Positions 35,231 to 44,221 of a stretch of 64,000 bases of DNA are shown in pieces (within the stretch, counting starts at the first letter, position 1; the number at the start of each line of letters is the position of its first letter). The stretch lies in contig NZ_CP070356.1 in the NCBI RefSeq assembly GCF_016919445.1, positions 3,723,502-3,787,501 of the forward strand, written 5' to 3'. The notes beneath the pieces are model-generated. The model was given only the letters and a program-made list of their open reading frames with translations, was not told the origin of the DNA and ran no database searches. The position numbers and the translations under genes are program-made. The DNA is from Pseudomonas sp. PDNC002. GTDB lineage: Bacteria > Pseudomonadota > Gammaproteobacteria > Pseudomonadales > Pseudomonadaceae.

Positions 35231-36718
35231 ATGAAAAAACACACGACCATGCTAGGGATCAGCTTGTTGGCGCTCGCCGTCAGTGGCTGCGCCGTGACCA
35301 CGCAACCGATCGATCGCAGCGTCAGCGAGCAACGCGCCCGCGACGACCTGCAGGCGATGTTCAAGGATCAGGAGCCGCTCAGCGGAGCGCTGACCCTGCA
35401 CGAGGCCATGGCCCGGGCAGTGAAATACAACCTCGAGTCGCGCCTGAAAGTGATGGAAGAAGCGCTGTCGCGCCGGCAGCTCGACCTCGCCACCTTCGAC
35501 ATGCTGCCGCGCATGGCGCTGGAAGCGGGTTACGCCGGGCGCAACAACCAGAGCGCCTCCAGCAGCCAGAGCGTACTGACCAACACCCAGTCGCTGGAAC
35601 CCTCTACCTCGCAGGACCGTGACCGCGACGTCGCCGACCTGACCATGGTGTGGAACGTGCTGGACTTCGGCGTCAGCTACGTCAGCGCCAAGCAGCAGGC
35701 CGACCAGCGCCTGATCGTCCAGGAGCGCCGCCGCAAGGTCGTGCAGACGATCATCCAGGACGTGCGCTCGGCCTACTGGCGCGCGGTTGCCGCGCAGCGC
35801 CTGCTGGACCGCATCGACAGCCTGATGGCGCGGGTCGACAGCGCGCGCAAGGACAGCCAGCAGATGAGCCAGCAGCGCATCGGCGATCCGGTCCAGGCGC
35901 TGGGCTACCAGCGTGCGTTGATCGAGGCCAGCCGCCAGCTGGAAGAGCAGCGCCGCGCGCTGTCCCTGGCCAAGACCGAACTGGCCACGCTGATCAACCT
36001 GCCGCTGGGCACCGAACTGACCCTGGCCGCGCCGGAAGGCTACGACGTGCCCGAGCTGAAAGTGGGCATCGAGCAGCTGGAGCAGCAGGCCCTGGCCAGC
36101 CGCCCGGAGCTGCGCGAGCAGGATTACCAGGCGCGCATCAGCGCCGCGGAAACCCGCAAGGCTATGCTGCGCCTGCTGCCGGGCCTGGAGTTCTCCGCCG
36201 GTGGGCACTACGACTCCAACAGCTTCCTGGTCAACAACCGCTGGGCCGACTACGGCGTGAAGGTCACCTGGAACCTGTTCAACGTCCTCTCTGCTCCGGC
36301 GGCCATCGACGTTGCCAAGGCCGGCGAGAACGTCAACGTGGCGCGTCGCCAGGCCATGTCCATGGCTGTTCTGGCACAGCTCTACGTGGCCAACGCCAAC
36401 TACAACGAGGCGCGCCGCCAGTTCGTCACCACCCAGGAGCTGGCCAGCCTGGACAACCAGATCGTCGGCCAGCTGCGCAATCGCCGCCAGGCACAGGGCA
36501 TCGGTGATCTGGATCTGATCCAGGGCGAGCTGAATGCACTGCAGGCGGACCTGCGTCGTGACCTGGCCTATGCCGAACTGCGCAACAGCTATGGCCAGGT
36601 GTTCGCCTCGGCCGGTGTCGATCCGCTGCCGGCCAACGCGGCCGATACCAAGCTGGCAACGCTGGCCAATGGTTTGGCCGAGAAGGAGCGTCAGCTCGAC
36701 AGCGGCAACGTGCAGTAA
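35231..36718 (+). CDS. TolC-family outer-membrane lipoprotein
   Basis: The 495-residue protein has a lipoprotein signal with lipobox LAVSGC (Cys20). Two TolC repeats are rich in long helices (EAMARAVKYNLESRLKVMEEALSRRQLDLA; DVRSAYWRAVAAQRLLDRID), and the strands TMVWNVLDFG and KVTWNLFNV lie near each barrel segment. It forms the outer-membrane channel for adaptor-dependent export. It follows the giant protein by 62 bases on the same strand and is the only TolC-type gene here, so it likely completes the export route. A stable 12-bp hairpin follows at 36730-36758. Confidence 0.9.
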   Translation: MKKHTTMLGISLLALAVSGCAVTTQPIDRSVSEQRARDDLQAMFKDQEPLSGALTLHEAMARAVKYNLESRLKVMEEALSRRQLDLATFDMLPRMALEAGYAGRNNQSASSSQSVLTNTQSLEPSTSQDRDRDVADLTMVWNVLDFGVSYVSAKQQADQRLIVQERRRKVVQTIIQDVRSAYWRAVAAQRLLDRIDSLMARVDSARKDSQQMSQQRIGDPVQALGYQRALIEASRQLEEQRRALSLAKTELATLINLPLGTELTLAAPEGYDVPELKVGIEQLEQQALASRPELREQDYQARISAAETRKAMLRLLPGLEFSAGGHYDSNSFLVNNRWADYGVKVTWNLFNVLSAPAAIDVAKAGENVNVARRQAMSMAVLAQLYVANANYNEARRQFVTTQELASLDNQIVGQLRNRRQAQGIGDLDLIQGELNALQADLRRDLAYAELRNSYGQVFASAGVDPLPANAADTKLATLANGLAEKERQLDSGNVQ

Positions 36719-36729
36719 CGCGCCTCTGA

Positions 36730-36758
36730 CGCGCCAGGAGCCGCACGCTCCTGGCGCG
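36730..36758 (+). terminator. Strong hairpin after the TolC gene
   Basis: A perfect 12-bp inverted repeat CGCGCCAGGAGC / GCTCCTGGCGCG with the loop CGCAC begins 12 bases after the TolC stop. No T tract follows, so it may act as a Rho-linked or 3'-stabilising structure rather than a classical terminator. Confidence 0.5.
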
Positions 36759-36811
36759 GCGATGGACGCCATGGCGGGCAGTGCGGGCCACTCAACAGGG
36801 GTGACAGGTCG

Positions 36812-37207
36812 ATGGGATGTCCTCAGGTTTGCAGTGGCGCCACCCTGCAGTGCAGCTTCGGCCTGGCACCTTCGGTGCTCAACGTCCTGCCGCTCAACCG
36901 CACACTGACCGCAGGCATGCCGGCGGCCAATCTCCAGGATCACATTCCGCTGGTGAACATCCTGCCCTTCGGCATGTGCAGCAGCCCGGCCAATCCCACC
37001 GTGGCGGCGGCTACCGCCGCGGCGCTCGGCGTGCTCACGCCGATGCCGTGCATACCGGCCACAGCCTCCCCGTGGATTCCCGGCGGACCGCCCACCCTGC
37101 TGCTGGGCGGTATGCCGGCGCTGGACGCCAACGGCACCTTGATGTGCAACTGGGCGGGTGTGATCAAGACCGTGATGCCGGGCCAGATGCAGATGCTGAT
37201 TCCCTGA
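36812..37207 (+). CDS. PAAR-like DUF4280 protein
   Basis: The 131-residue protein is Cys/Pro/Gly-rich: MGCPQVCSGATLQCSFG at the start, LPFGMCSSPANP, then PTLLLGGMPALDANGTLMCNW and PGQMQM at the end. This is the DUF4280 PAAR-like pattern, in which conserved Cys/His-type residues shape the sharp tip that caps VgrG. It sits at the outer edge of the type VI cluster, on the plus strand, convergent with the orphan effector-region gene. It likely serves as the spike tip or carrier for a toxin. Confidence 0.83.
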   Translation: MGCPQVCSGATLQCSFGLAPSVLNVLPLNRTLTAGMPAANLQDHIPLVNILPFGMCSSPANPTVAAATAAALGVLTPMPCIPATASPWIPGGPPTLLLGGMPALDANGTLMCNWAGVIKTVMPGQMQMLIP

Positions 37208-37216
37208 TCCGACGCG

Positions 37217-38248
37217 TCACCACTTTTCGAAGATCAGGGCGATGCAGAAGAGTGCCTTCTGCGTCAGCACTTCTTGTATGAGATGGAGCAACGCCGCGTC
37301 GGAGTCGATTGCGTCCAGGTTGTACTTTGCGTTGGCATTCCTGCCATGGTTGAAGTACGCGTTGAGATACAGCTCGATGATTTTCATCATGTGGTTGACG
37401 ACCTTGCGAGCTTCGCTCAGATCATTGGTACCGGTCACCGCGTCGGTGCATAGGTATTCGGCGGCGCTTCTCAGACCTGAGGCGTTTTTCACGCACTCGT
37501 GGTAGTGGGGAATGACCTGGCCCTTCCAGTTGTAGTGCTTTTTCTCGATGTTGAGGTTGGCGTAACTGGCGTAATCGATCACCCCATACTTGAGCAGCTC
37601 ATTGACCAGGATGCCGATGGGCAGCATGACGAACGAGCGGATGACCTCCGCCCCGAGCGTGATGCCGAGTACCTTGCCCATGAGTTCCATGAACTGCGCA
37701 TCCCATTTCGACTGCTCGTCGCCATAGAACTTCCCTTTCAGCAGCCGGCGCACTTCTCGCGCCATCTCGATCTGGCCACCTTGCCCGTTGTCCCAGAAGT
37801 AATCGATGTTGAGGCGAATCGTTTCGATGATTTCCTCGTAGGAGCCGTGCGCCAGGGACTTGGCTCTGGAAACCAGCTTGATGTCGATGTTGTTCAGCCC
37901 GTGCTGGGTGCGCATGATGCTGTACGACACGTTCCAGCGGGGCACGATGAGGGTGATGTTCGAGTTGGCGAACACGCCTTTTGCTAGGAGGGACTGCAGG
38001 GCGAAGAAGTCGCCGGCCGAGTTGATCTGAATGGCGCGCTCGGCCGGGATGATGATGTTCGAGCCGGGGATCGTCGACTCATCGGAGATGAGTTTCGAAT
38101 AGCCGGGAAAGTCCGCCGCCAGTTTCAGGAAATCTATCCGCTGGATCGTCGCGGCCTGCAGCCATTTCAAGATCTCCCGGCAGTTGACCCGATAAGTTCC
38201 ATGGCTGTTCTGCAGGATAAGAATTTCCCCTTCGAGCGTGAAAAACAT
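37217..38248 (-). CDS. Uncharacterised 343-aa protein at the type VI cluster edge
   Basis: I do not recognise this protein. It begins MFFTLEGEILILQNSHGTYR, has no signal peptide, and is lower in GC and Arg than its neighbours (many Lys, Asn, Ile), which hints at separate acquisition. A hydrophobic segment, EVIRSFVMLPIGILVNELL, lies mid-protein, and the C-terminal part is helical. AAGGAG nine bases upstream supports ATG 38246-38248. It is the last gene of the minus-strand vgrG series and next to a DUF4280 PAAR-like gene. An effector or effector-accessory role is a reasonable inference from position only. Confidence 0.6.
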   Translation of the reverse strand: MFFTLEGEILILQNSHGTYRVNCREILKWLQAATIQRIDFLKLAADFPGYSKLISDESTIPGSNIIIPAERAIQINSAGDFFALQSLLAKGVFANSNITLIVPRWNVSYSIMRTQHGLNNIDIKLVSRAKSLAHGSYEEIIETIRLNIDYFWDNGQGGQIEMAREVRRLLKGKFYGDEQSKWDAQFMELMGKVLGITLGAEVIRSFVMLPIGILVNELLKYGVIDYASYANLNIEKKHYNWKGQVIPHYHECVKNASGLRSAAEYLCTDAVTGTNDLSEARKVVNHMMKIIELYLNAYFNHGRNANAKYNLDAIDSDAALLHLIQEVLTQKALFCIALIFEKW

Positions 38249-38310
38249 CGGGGTGCTCCTTAGCGGCTGTCGTGGTGGATTGCGGAGGAAAGGCCGGCGT
38301 TCGCCGTGGT

Positions 38311-38844
38311 TCAGGCATCACTGCCGCTGAACCACCAACGCAGGCGGGACATTGGCTTGCCGTCAGGCTCCAGTGGGCGGCCGTCCTCGGCATAGGTGGA
38401 GGGCGCGTCAAGTGCGGCACCCTTGGCGTAGTGCGCCTCGTGCGCCAACTGCCCGTTGCCGTGGAAGCGCCGGTAAGGCCCTTCCTGCACGCCGTCACGG
38501 TAGAAGCACTGCTCCGCCAGCGAACCGTCGGGGAAGTAAGTACTGGCCTCGCCATGCACCAGTCCGTCGCGGTACATCACCTTGCGCTGCAGGGCGCCAT
38601 CGGCAGCGTAGAAGCGTGCCTCGCCGTGCAGGCGTCCGCGCACATAAGGCATGAGCGCGCCGACCTTGCCGTTGGGATGGAAGAGGCTGCTGCAACCGTG
38701 CAGCTCGCCACCCTGATACAAGAGATTGGCCTGCGGGCGGCCGTGCTCGGCGATGCGCAACGGGCCTTCCAGCGCGCCGTCCTGCAGGCGTCCCTGCAGG
38801 GTGCTGTCGCCGCGCTTGAGGTCCAGGGTGCCACTGTTGGCCAT
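38311..38844 (-). CDS. YwqK/MORN-repeat protein
   Basis: This 177-residue protein contains about six MORN-like repeats of the YwqK type: YQGGELHGCSSLFHPNGKV, YVRGRLHGEARFYAADGAL, YRDGLVHGEASTYFPDGSL and YRDGVQEGPYRRFHGNGQL. It is often annotated as a toxin-antitoxin YwqK antitoxin. Similar proteins lie beside vgrG, PAAR and toxin genes and may be immunity or adaptor proteins. It lies 10 bases downstream of vgrG on the same strand, so it is likely co-transcribed. The function is inferred. Confidence 0.8.
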   Translation of the reverse strand: MANSGTLDLKRGDSTLQGRLQDGALEGPLRIAEHGRPQANLLYQGGELHGCSSLFHPNGKVGALMPYVRGRLHGEARFYAADGALQRKVMYRDGLVHGEASTYFPDGSLAEQCFYRDGVQEGPYRRFHGNGQLAHEAHYAKGAALDAPSTYAEDGRPLEPDGKPMSRLRWWFSGSDA

Positions 38845-38854
38845 GTCGTCGTCC

Positions 38855-40861
38855 TCAGTTGACCTTCACCAGGCCGCCCTTGATGGTCAGCATGCCGCCG
38901 CCGTCCACCGTCTGCTCGGCGCTGGCCTTGTTGGTCAGGCTCACCCCGGCATCATTGGTCAGCGTGGTGCCGGCCTTGTTGGTGAGCGACGTGCCGGCCT
39001 CGTTGGTCAGCGATGTGCCGGCCTTGCTGGTCACCGAAGTCCCGGCCTGGGCGGCGAGATCGGCGTCGGTCTTCAGGGTCAGGCTGCCGCCACTCTGCAG
39101 GGCGAGGGTGCCGCTGACCTTGATGGTGAGGTTGCCGTCCACGGTCAGCTCGAAGTTGCCGCTGACCTTGTGGCTGTAGTTGCCGCCGGTACTGTGGGTC
39201 TGGTCGGCGCCCACCGTTACTGTGCGGCTGTCCTTCACATCCAGCGTGTCGCTGCCGGTCTGGATGGTGACGCTGCGCTTGCCCTTTTCCAGGGTGATGG
39301 TTTCGTCGCCTTCCTTCACGGTGCGGGTGCGCGCGTTCTGCACCGTGAGCGTCTCGTCGTGACCGATGGTGGCGGTGCTGTCGTTGAGCACGTTGACCTT
39401 CATGTCCTTCTGCGCCTGCAGGAAGACTTCCTCGGCATCCTTCTTGTCCTCGAAGCGCAGCTCGTTGAAGCCGCCGCCGCCCTTGGACGAATTGGTCTTG
39501 ATGCCGGACTGTGTCTGGTTCTCCGGCAGCGCGTAGGGTAGGGCGTTGTCGCCGTTGTAGACGCAGCCGGTGACCAGCGGACGGTCCGGGTCGCCATCGA
39601 TGAAAGTGACGATCACTTCCTGGCCGATGCGCGGGATGAACTGCATGCCAAAGCCCTTGCCGCTCCAGGGCAGCACCACGCGCACCCAGCAGGACGAGGT
39701 CTCGTCGTTCTTGCCCTGCTGGTCCCAGGGGAACTGGATCTTGATGCGGCCGTACTGGTCGGTCCAGATTTCCTCGCCGCTCTTGCCGACGACCAGCGCT
39801 GTCTGGGTATGCATGCGCGGCTTGGGCGTGGCGCGCCGCGGGTGGTAGTTGGTGGCTTTGGGAATGGCCTCGAAGCGGTTGCGGTAGTGCTCGTGGTCGG
39901 CTTCATGGGTCACCGACGTCACCAGCCAGTCGATATTGAGCGATGCGTCGTCGTGGCCACTGAGGGTGAACCAGTGCCCCGGCACCAGCCAGCGGCAGTC
40001 GCTCTCGCCAATGAAACGCTTTTCCTGGCTGCGCAATTCGTCCACCCGCTGCTTGGAAAGCGAATCCCCGCGCGCCTTGGCGGTGTAACCACCCGGATGC
40101 TCATACATCGCGCGCGGCCCGGCCACCGCTTCGGCCTGGCTGTAGAGCGAGGTGGTGGGCGTGGTGAATTCGTAATCCGTGGCGCTGTACACCCCGGCAA
40201 CCGCCTGCAGGCACAACTGCCCGGAGCGCACGCCGTGCAGCTCCCGCACGCCGATCTCCTGGCCCAGATAGGGCACGGTCGGCCCGTTGGGAATCTGCGG
40301 GAAGGCATCGTTGCTGTCACCCAGCACCAGGGTGTGCTTGCCGTCTTCATGGGTGAAGAACCAGAAGATGCCTTCCTCCTCCAGCAGCCGCGAAACGAAG
40401 GCGAAGTCGCTTTCGCCGTACTGCACGCAATACTCACGTGGCTCGTAGCTGCCGGTCAGCGACAGCTTGAAGTCGGTGAAGCCGTGGGTCTTGAAGATCG
40501 TGGTGACGATGTCGCTGGTGGCGAGGTTCTGGAAGACGCGGTTGTTGCTGGCCAGGGTCAGCCACCAGAGCCAGGGCTGGAGGATGAGTTGATAACGGTC
40601 AGCGGTGGCGTCAGCGGGGAGCTGGCGGATTTCGGCGATCAGGGCATCGAGGGGGCGTTGCTCGGAGTCGTTTCGGAGGGTGGTGGTGAGGTGTGTGGCG
40701 ATCGCGCCTTGCAGTGCGAGGGAGCTATCGCAGGTTCCCTCCAGGCCCATCTGGGCTAAACCGTTCAACGCCTCCAGCCCGGACAGGCTCTGCGGATATA
40801 GGTCAGTCAGTGCCGGTGCAGTGAGGGCAAGGCTGGTGGTGGTGTCGTTCGCGCGGGGCAT
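38855..40861 (-). CDS. vgrG: Type VI spike protein VgrG
   Basis: The 668-residue spike protein has the N-terminal gp27-like half (VRELHGVRSGQLCLQAV, the conserved YCVQYGESDFAFVSRLLEEE). The gp5-like OB-fold follows (YGRIKIQFPWD, SCWVRVVLPWSGKGFGMQFIPRIGQEV, FIDGDPDRPLVTGCVYNG), then a long beta-helix. The tail carries five 8-residue repeats of the type AGTSLTNK (coding 38927-39046) and ends without a toxic extension, so cargo must be attached rather than fused. ATG 40859-40861 has GAGG at a 7-base spacing; the frame extends 4 codons further but only from a TTG. Confidence 0.93.
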   Translation of the reverse strand: MPRANDTTTSLALTAPALTDLYPQSLSGLEALNGLAQMGLEGTCDSSLALQGAIATHLTTTLRNDSEQRPLDALIAEIRQLPADATADRYQLILQPWLWWLTLASNNRVFQNLATSDIVTTIFKTHGFTDFKLSLTGSYEPREYCVQYGESDFAFVSRLLEEEGIFWFFTHEDGKHTLVLGDSNDAFPQIPNGPTVPYLGQEIGVRELHGVRSGQLCLQAVAGVYSATDYEFTTPTTSLYSQAEAVAGPRAMYEHPGGYTAKARGDSLSKQRVDELRSQEKRFIGESDCRWLVPGHWFTLSGHDDASLNIDWLVTSVTHEADHEHYRNRFEAIPKATNYHPRRATPKPRMHTQTALVVGKSGEEIWTDQYGRIKIQFPWDQQGKNDETSSCWVRVVLPWSGKGFGMQFIPRIGQEVIVTFIDGDPDRPLVTGCVYNGDNALPYALPENQTQSGIKTNSSKGGGGFNELRFEDKKDAEEVFLQAQKDMKVNVLNDSTATIGHDETLTVQNARTRTVKEGDETITLEKGKRSVTIQTGSDTLDVKDSRTVTVGADQTHSTGGNYSHKVSGNFELTVDGNLTIKVSGTLALQSGGSLTLKTDADLAAQAGTSVTSKAGTSLTNEAGTSLTNKAGTTLTNDAGVSLTNKASAEQTVDGGGMLTIKGGLVKVN
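38927..39046 (-). repeat. Five tandem 24-bp repeats in the vgrG tail
   Basis: Five in-register copies encode AGTSVTSK, AGTSLTNE, AGTSLTNK, AGTTLTND and AGVSLTNK. This is a typical beta-helix extension at the tip-proximal end of VgrG and a likely site of copy-number change. Confidence 0.7.
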
Positions 40862-40951
40862 TGGCAGCCTCAATGGTCAAGGGCTGTGACGTGAGGCTGA
40901 AGAGTTGCCTCATGAACTATTCGTGAAACCGTGACTTGCCTATTGCGTGGC

Positions 40952-41656
40952 TCAGGGGAGCCACAGATAGAAATCCGCCTTGCGCCCGTGGTCAAGATTA
41001 GGGTCCACGACTCGGGAAAGATTGTTCAAGATGGAGTCCATTTCGGAGGGAGACTGGGGCTTGAAGGCAAACTTGGTGACTTTCATCGGGTTGGGCAGAG
41101 AAATCTTTTTCGATGATGTTGAAAACAGAAAGTCACCGGCGGCTTGGCGTTTGCTGATATCGGACAGATCCTTAAGTTTCTCTATGAACGTTGGAATGGT
41201 GTAGATATTCTGATCGGTGCTCAGCCAGCTCTTTACCGAGTACTTCTCCTGCCACGCCTGAATGATTTCTACTTCCTCCCCGCTCGTTGTACTTCTTATC
41301 CCAATAAACGTATGAGTGTTGCCGACAGTTATGCGAAACAGCCCGTTAGGGTTTTTGTCCAGCGTCTCCTGGATGAATGCTATGGCCTCGGTGGAGGTGG
41401 ATAGCTGAGTGGCGTATCTGAGGAAGTAGTTAGCAAGTTCCCCACAGTTGCCAAGGTCCTTTGCCGAAAAAACATCTCTGAGTTTCTGCTTCGTGCTGTC
41501 AGGGAGTTTCGCGAACTCCAGTCTATTTGCAGGAGCGTCAAAGTCGAAGGTGGGTTTATTCATGCACCAATCTATATAAATCGGTTCATCTCCGAGATAG
41601 AACGGTTCATCGAATCCCTTGCTTTTCAGCGTTTTCCCCCATTTTCCTAACGGCAT
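40952..41656 (-). CDS. Candidate papain-like type VI effector or effector-accessory protein
   Basis: This 234-residue protein is AT-richer than its neighbours. It contains DLGNCGELANYFLRYA (Cys71) and later RITVGNTHTFIGIRS (His115), followed by VEIIQAWQ. The order Cys in an NCGELA motif, then His on a strand, is the pattern of papain-fold toxins and transglutaminase-like domains. The third catalytic residue is not certain. GGAG upstream of ATG 41654-41656 supports the start. It sits between clpV and vgrG in the H3-type cluster, a typical effector position. The catalytic assignment is tentative; the effector call rests on both motif and location. Confidence 0.45.
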   Translation of the reverse strand: MPLGKWGKTLKSKGFDEPFYLGDEPIYIDWCMNKPTFDFDAPANRLEFAKLPDSTKQKLRDVFSAKDLGNCGELANYFLRYATQLSTSTEAIAFIQETLDKNPNGLFRITVGNTHTFIGIRSTTSGEEVEIIQAWQEKYSVKSWLSTDQNIYTIPTFIEKLKDLSDISKRQAAGDFLFSTSSKKISLPNPMKVTKFAFKPQSPSEMDSILNNLSRVVDPNLDHGRKADFYLWLP

Positions 41657-41671
41657 GATCAATCATCTCCT

Positions 41672-44221
41672 CTAATTAAGCACCCATTCCGCCAACTTCC
41701 CGGTCACTTCCGCCATCAGTACATTCTCGATATCCCTTGCTCCCGCCGAACTGCACTTGGCCAACACCGCCTTGACGATGGCCGGATCGAAATCGAACTG
41801 CTTGCCGGTGGCCGCCTTGTAGCGCTCGCGCAGCTTCTCCAGCTTGGCGATGACGATGCCTTCCAGCGTCGCTTCCTCCAGCGGCCGATAGGGCACCACG
41901 GTCATGCGCGCGAGGAAGGCGGCGCGGAAGGCGTGCAGCAGGACCTTGCGCAGGCGTTCGTCGAACACGGGGGTGGCGATCTGTTCGGTCGGGGTGTCGA
42001 GCAGCAGTTCGGCGCCGACGTTGCTGGTGGCGAGGATCACGGTGTTCTTGAAGTCCACCACCAGGCCGGTGCCGTCCTCCATCACGCCCTTGTCGAAGAC
42101 GTTGTAGAAGGCTTCCAGCACATCCGGGTGGGCTTTCTCGATTTCGTCCAGCAGCACCACGGAGTAGGGGCGGCGGCGCACGGCCTCGGTGAGCACGCCG
42201 CCAGTGCCATAGCCGACGTAGCCGGGCGGGGCGCCCTTGAGCTGGCTGACGGTGTGGGCTTCCTGGTACTCGGAGAGGTTGATGCTGATGAGGTTGCGCT
42301 CGCCGCCATACAGCGCGTCGGCCAGGGCGTAGGCGGTCTCGGTCTTGCCCACGCCGGTGGGGCCGAGCAGCAGGAACACGCCCACCGGCTTGGCCGGGTC
42401 GGTCAGGCCCGCGCGGTAGGCCTGGATGCGTTGGGCGATGGTGCCCAGCGCCGCGTCCTGGCCCATTACCCGCTGGCCCATGCGCTGGGCGAGGGTGCGA
42501 ATGGCGTGGGCTTCGTCGGCGAGCATCTTGCCCACGGGAATCCCGGTCCAACCGGCGATCACCGCGGCGACCGTCTTGGAGTCCACTTGCTCGGGCACCA
42601 GTGGATCGTCTTCGCGGATGGCGTCTAGCCCGGCTTCCAGGCGCGCCAGTTCGGCGGCCAGGTGGTCGATGCGACCGTCGAGTTCTTCGTCGGGTTTGGC
42701 GGCGTCGGCGCTTTCGCTCAGGGTCAGCAGTTCGCGGCGCGACTGCAGCAGCTCGCGCACCGCTTCGCGTTCCTCCGACCAGCGTTTCTCCAATGCGCGC
42801 ATGGCCACCAGGTTGCCGGCGGATTCCTGCTCCAGCGCGGTGATCCGCGCGCTGTGGTCCAGGCCGGTGGCCTGCTCGCGGCGCAGGCGCTGCAGCTCTT
42901 CTTCCACCGCCAGTTCGCGGTGGCGCAGGTTTTCCAGCGGCGGTGGCACATCGTGCTGGGCCAGGGCGACGCGGGCGCAGGCGGTGTCCAGCACGCTGAT
43001 GGCCTTGTCCGGCAACTGGCGCCCGGAGATGTAGCGATGGGAAAGCTTCACCGCGTCCTGGATGGCCACGTCGAGCACCTGCACGCCGTGGTGCAGTTCG
43101 AGCTTCGCCGCCACGCCGCGCAGCATGTCCACGGCGGTGGCCTCGTCGGGTTCTTCCACCTGCACCAGCTGGAAGCGCCGCGCCAGTGCCGGGTCTTTCT
43201 CGAAGTATTTCTTGTACTCCAGCCAGGTGGTGGCGGCCAGGGTGCGCAACTCGCCACGGGCCAGGGCGGGCTTGAGGAGGTTGGCGGCATCGCTGCCGCC
43301 CTCGGCACCACCGGCGCCGATCAGCGTATGGGCTTCGTCGATGAACAGGATGATCGGCTGCTCGCTGCTGCGCACCGCGTCGATCACACCCTTCAGGCGC
43401 TGCTCGAACTCGCCTTTGACGCCCGCGCCGGCCTGCAACAGGCCCAGGTCGAGCACGCGCAGCACCACGTCCTGCAGCGGCGGCGGTACTTCCCCGGCGG
43501 CGATGCGCAGGGCGAGACCTTCGACCACGGCGGTCTTGCCCACGCCCGGGGCGCCGACCAGGATCGGGTTGTTCTGCCGGCGCCGCAGGAGAATGTCCAC
43601 GCATTGGCGAATCTCGCCGTCGCGCCCGACGATGGGGTCGATCCGTCCGGCGTGGGCGTCGGCGGTGAGGTCCTGGGTGTATTGGTCGAGCACGTTGTCC
43701 GGCGCTTGCGCCTTGCCCGGCCGGGCCTTTGCCGGCGCCGCTGCGCCGGGCGGCTGCTCGCGCGAACCGGCGGTCCATTCCAGCAGGTTTTCCCGCAGTG
43801 CTTCGTGGGGGATACGCAACAGCGACGAGGCACTGTTGAGCAGCAGCGTGCGGCGCTCTTCGCGGTCGAGCAGGGCAAGCAGCAGCAGGCCCGAACGGAC
43901 CGCGGGCTGGCCGAGCACACTGGCCTGCAATACCGCGTCTTCGAGCAGGCCGACGGTCTGCGTCGAGAGCGCCGGCGTGCGGGTGCTGCCGATGCGGAAC
44001 AGCTCCAGCGCGGTGTTGATCTCGCCGACTAGCTGGTCGCGTTCCAGGCCGAAACGGGGCAGCAGCAGCGCCAGGTCACCGCCGTCGATGTCCAGCAGCT
44101 CCAGCAGCAGGTGCTCGATTTCCACATAGTGGTGGGTGCGCTGCAGGCAGCGTTGCGCGGCGCGCTCCAGGGCGCGACGGGATTCGGGGTTGAGGCGGCC
44201 GATCAGGCTGGCGAGATCCAT
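41672..44221 (-). CDS. clpV: Type VI sheath-disassembly ATPase ClpV
   Basis: The 849-residue AAA+ protein has the Clp N-domain (LERAAQRCLQRTHHYVEIEH), a first ATPase with Walker A GAPGVGKTAVVEGLA (about residue 225), a coiled-coil middle (residues ~410-520) and a second ATPase with GPTGVGKTETAYALA (about residue 624). ATG 44219-44221 shares its A with the TssG stop (TGATG), giving tight coupling. ClpV recycles the contracted TssB/TssC sheath. A longer frame to 44401 has no homology and is rejected. Confidence 0.96.
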   Translation of the reverse strand: MDLASLIGRLNPESRRALERAAQRCLQRTHHYVEIEHLLLELLDIDGGDLALLLPRFGLERDQLVGEINTALELFRIGSTRTPALSTQTVGLLEDAVLQASVLGQPAVRSGLLLLALLDREERRTLLLNSASSLLRIPHEALRENLLEWTAGSREQPPGAAAPAKARPGKAQAPDNVLDQYTQDLTADAHAGRIDPIVGRDGEIRQCVDILLRRRQNNPILVGAPGVGKTAVVEGLALRIAAGEVPPPLQDVVLRVLDLGLLQAGAGVKGEFEQRLKGVIDAVRSSEQPIILFIDEAHTLIGAGGAEGGSDAANLLKPALARGELRTLAATTWLEYKKYFEKDPALARRFQLVQVEEPDEATAVDMLRGVAAKLELHHGVQVLDVAIQDAVKLSHRYISGRQLPDKAISVLDTACARVALAQHDVPPPLENLRHRELAVEEELQRLRREQATGLDHSARITALEQESAGNLVAMRALEKRWSEEREAVRELLQSRRELLTLSESADAAKPDEELDGRIDHLAAELARLEAGLDAIREDDPLVPEQVDSKTVAAVIAGWTGIPVGKMLADEAHAIRTLAQRMGQRVMGQDAALGTIAQRIQAYRAGLTDPAKPVGVFLLLGPTGVGKTETAYALADALYGGERNLISINLSEYQEAHTVSQLKGAPPGYVGYGTGGVLTEAVRRRPYSVVLLDEIEKAHPDVLEAFYNVFDKGVMEDGTGLVVDFKNTVILATSNVGAELLLDTPTEQIATPVFDERLRKVLLHAFRAAFLARMTVVPYRPLEEATLEGIVIAKLEKLRERYKAATGKQFDFDPAIVKAVLAKCSSAGARDIENVLMAEVTGKLAEWVLN

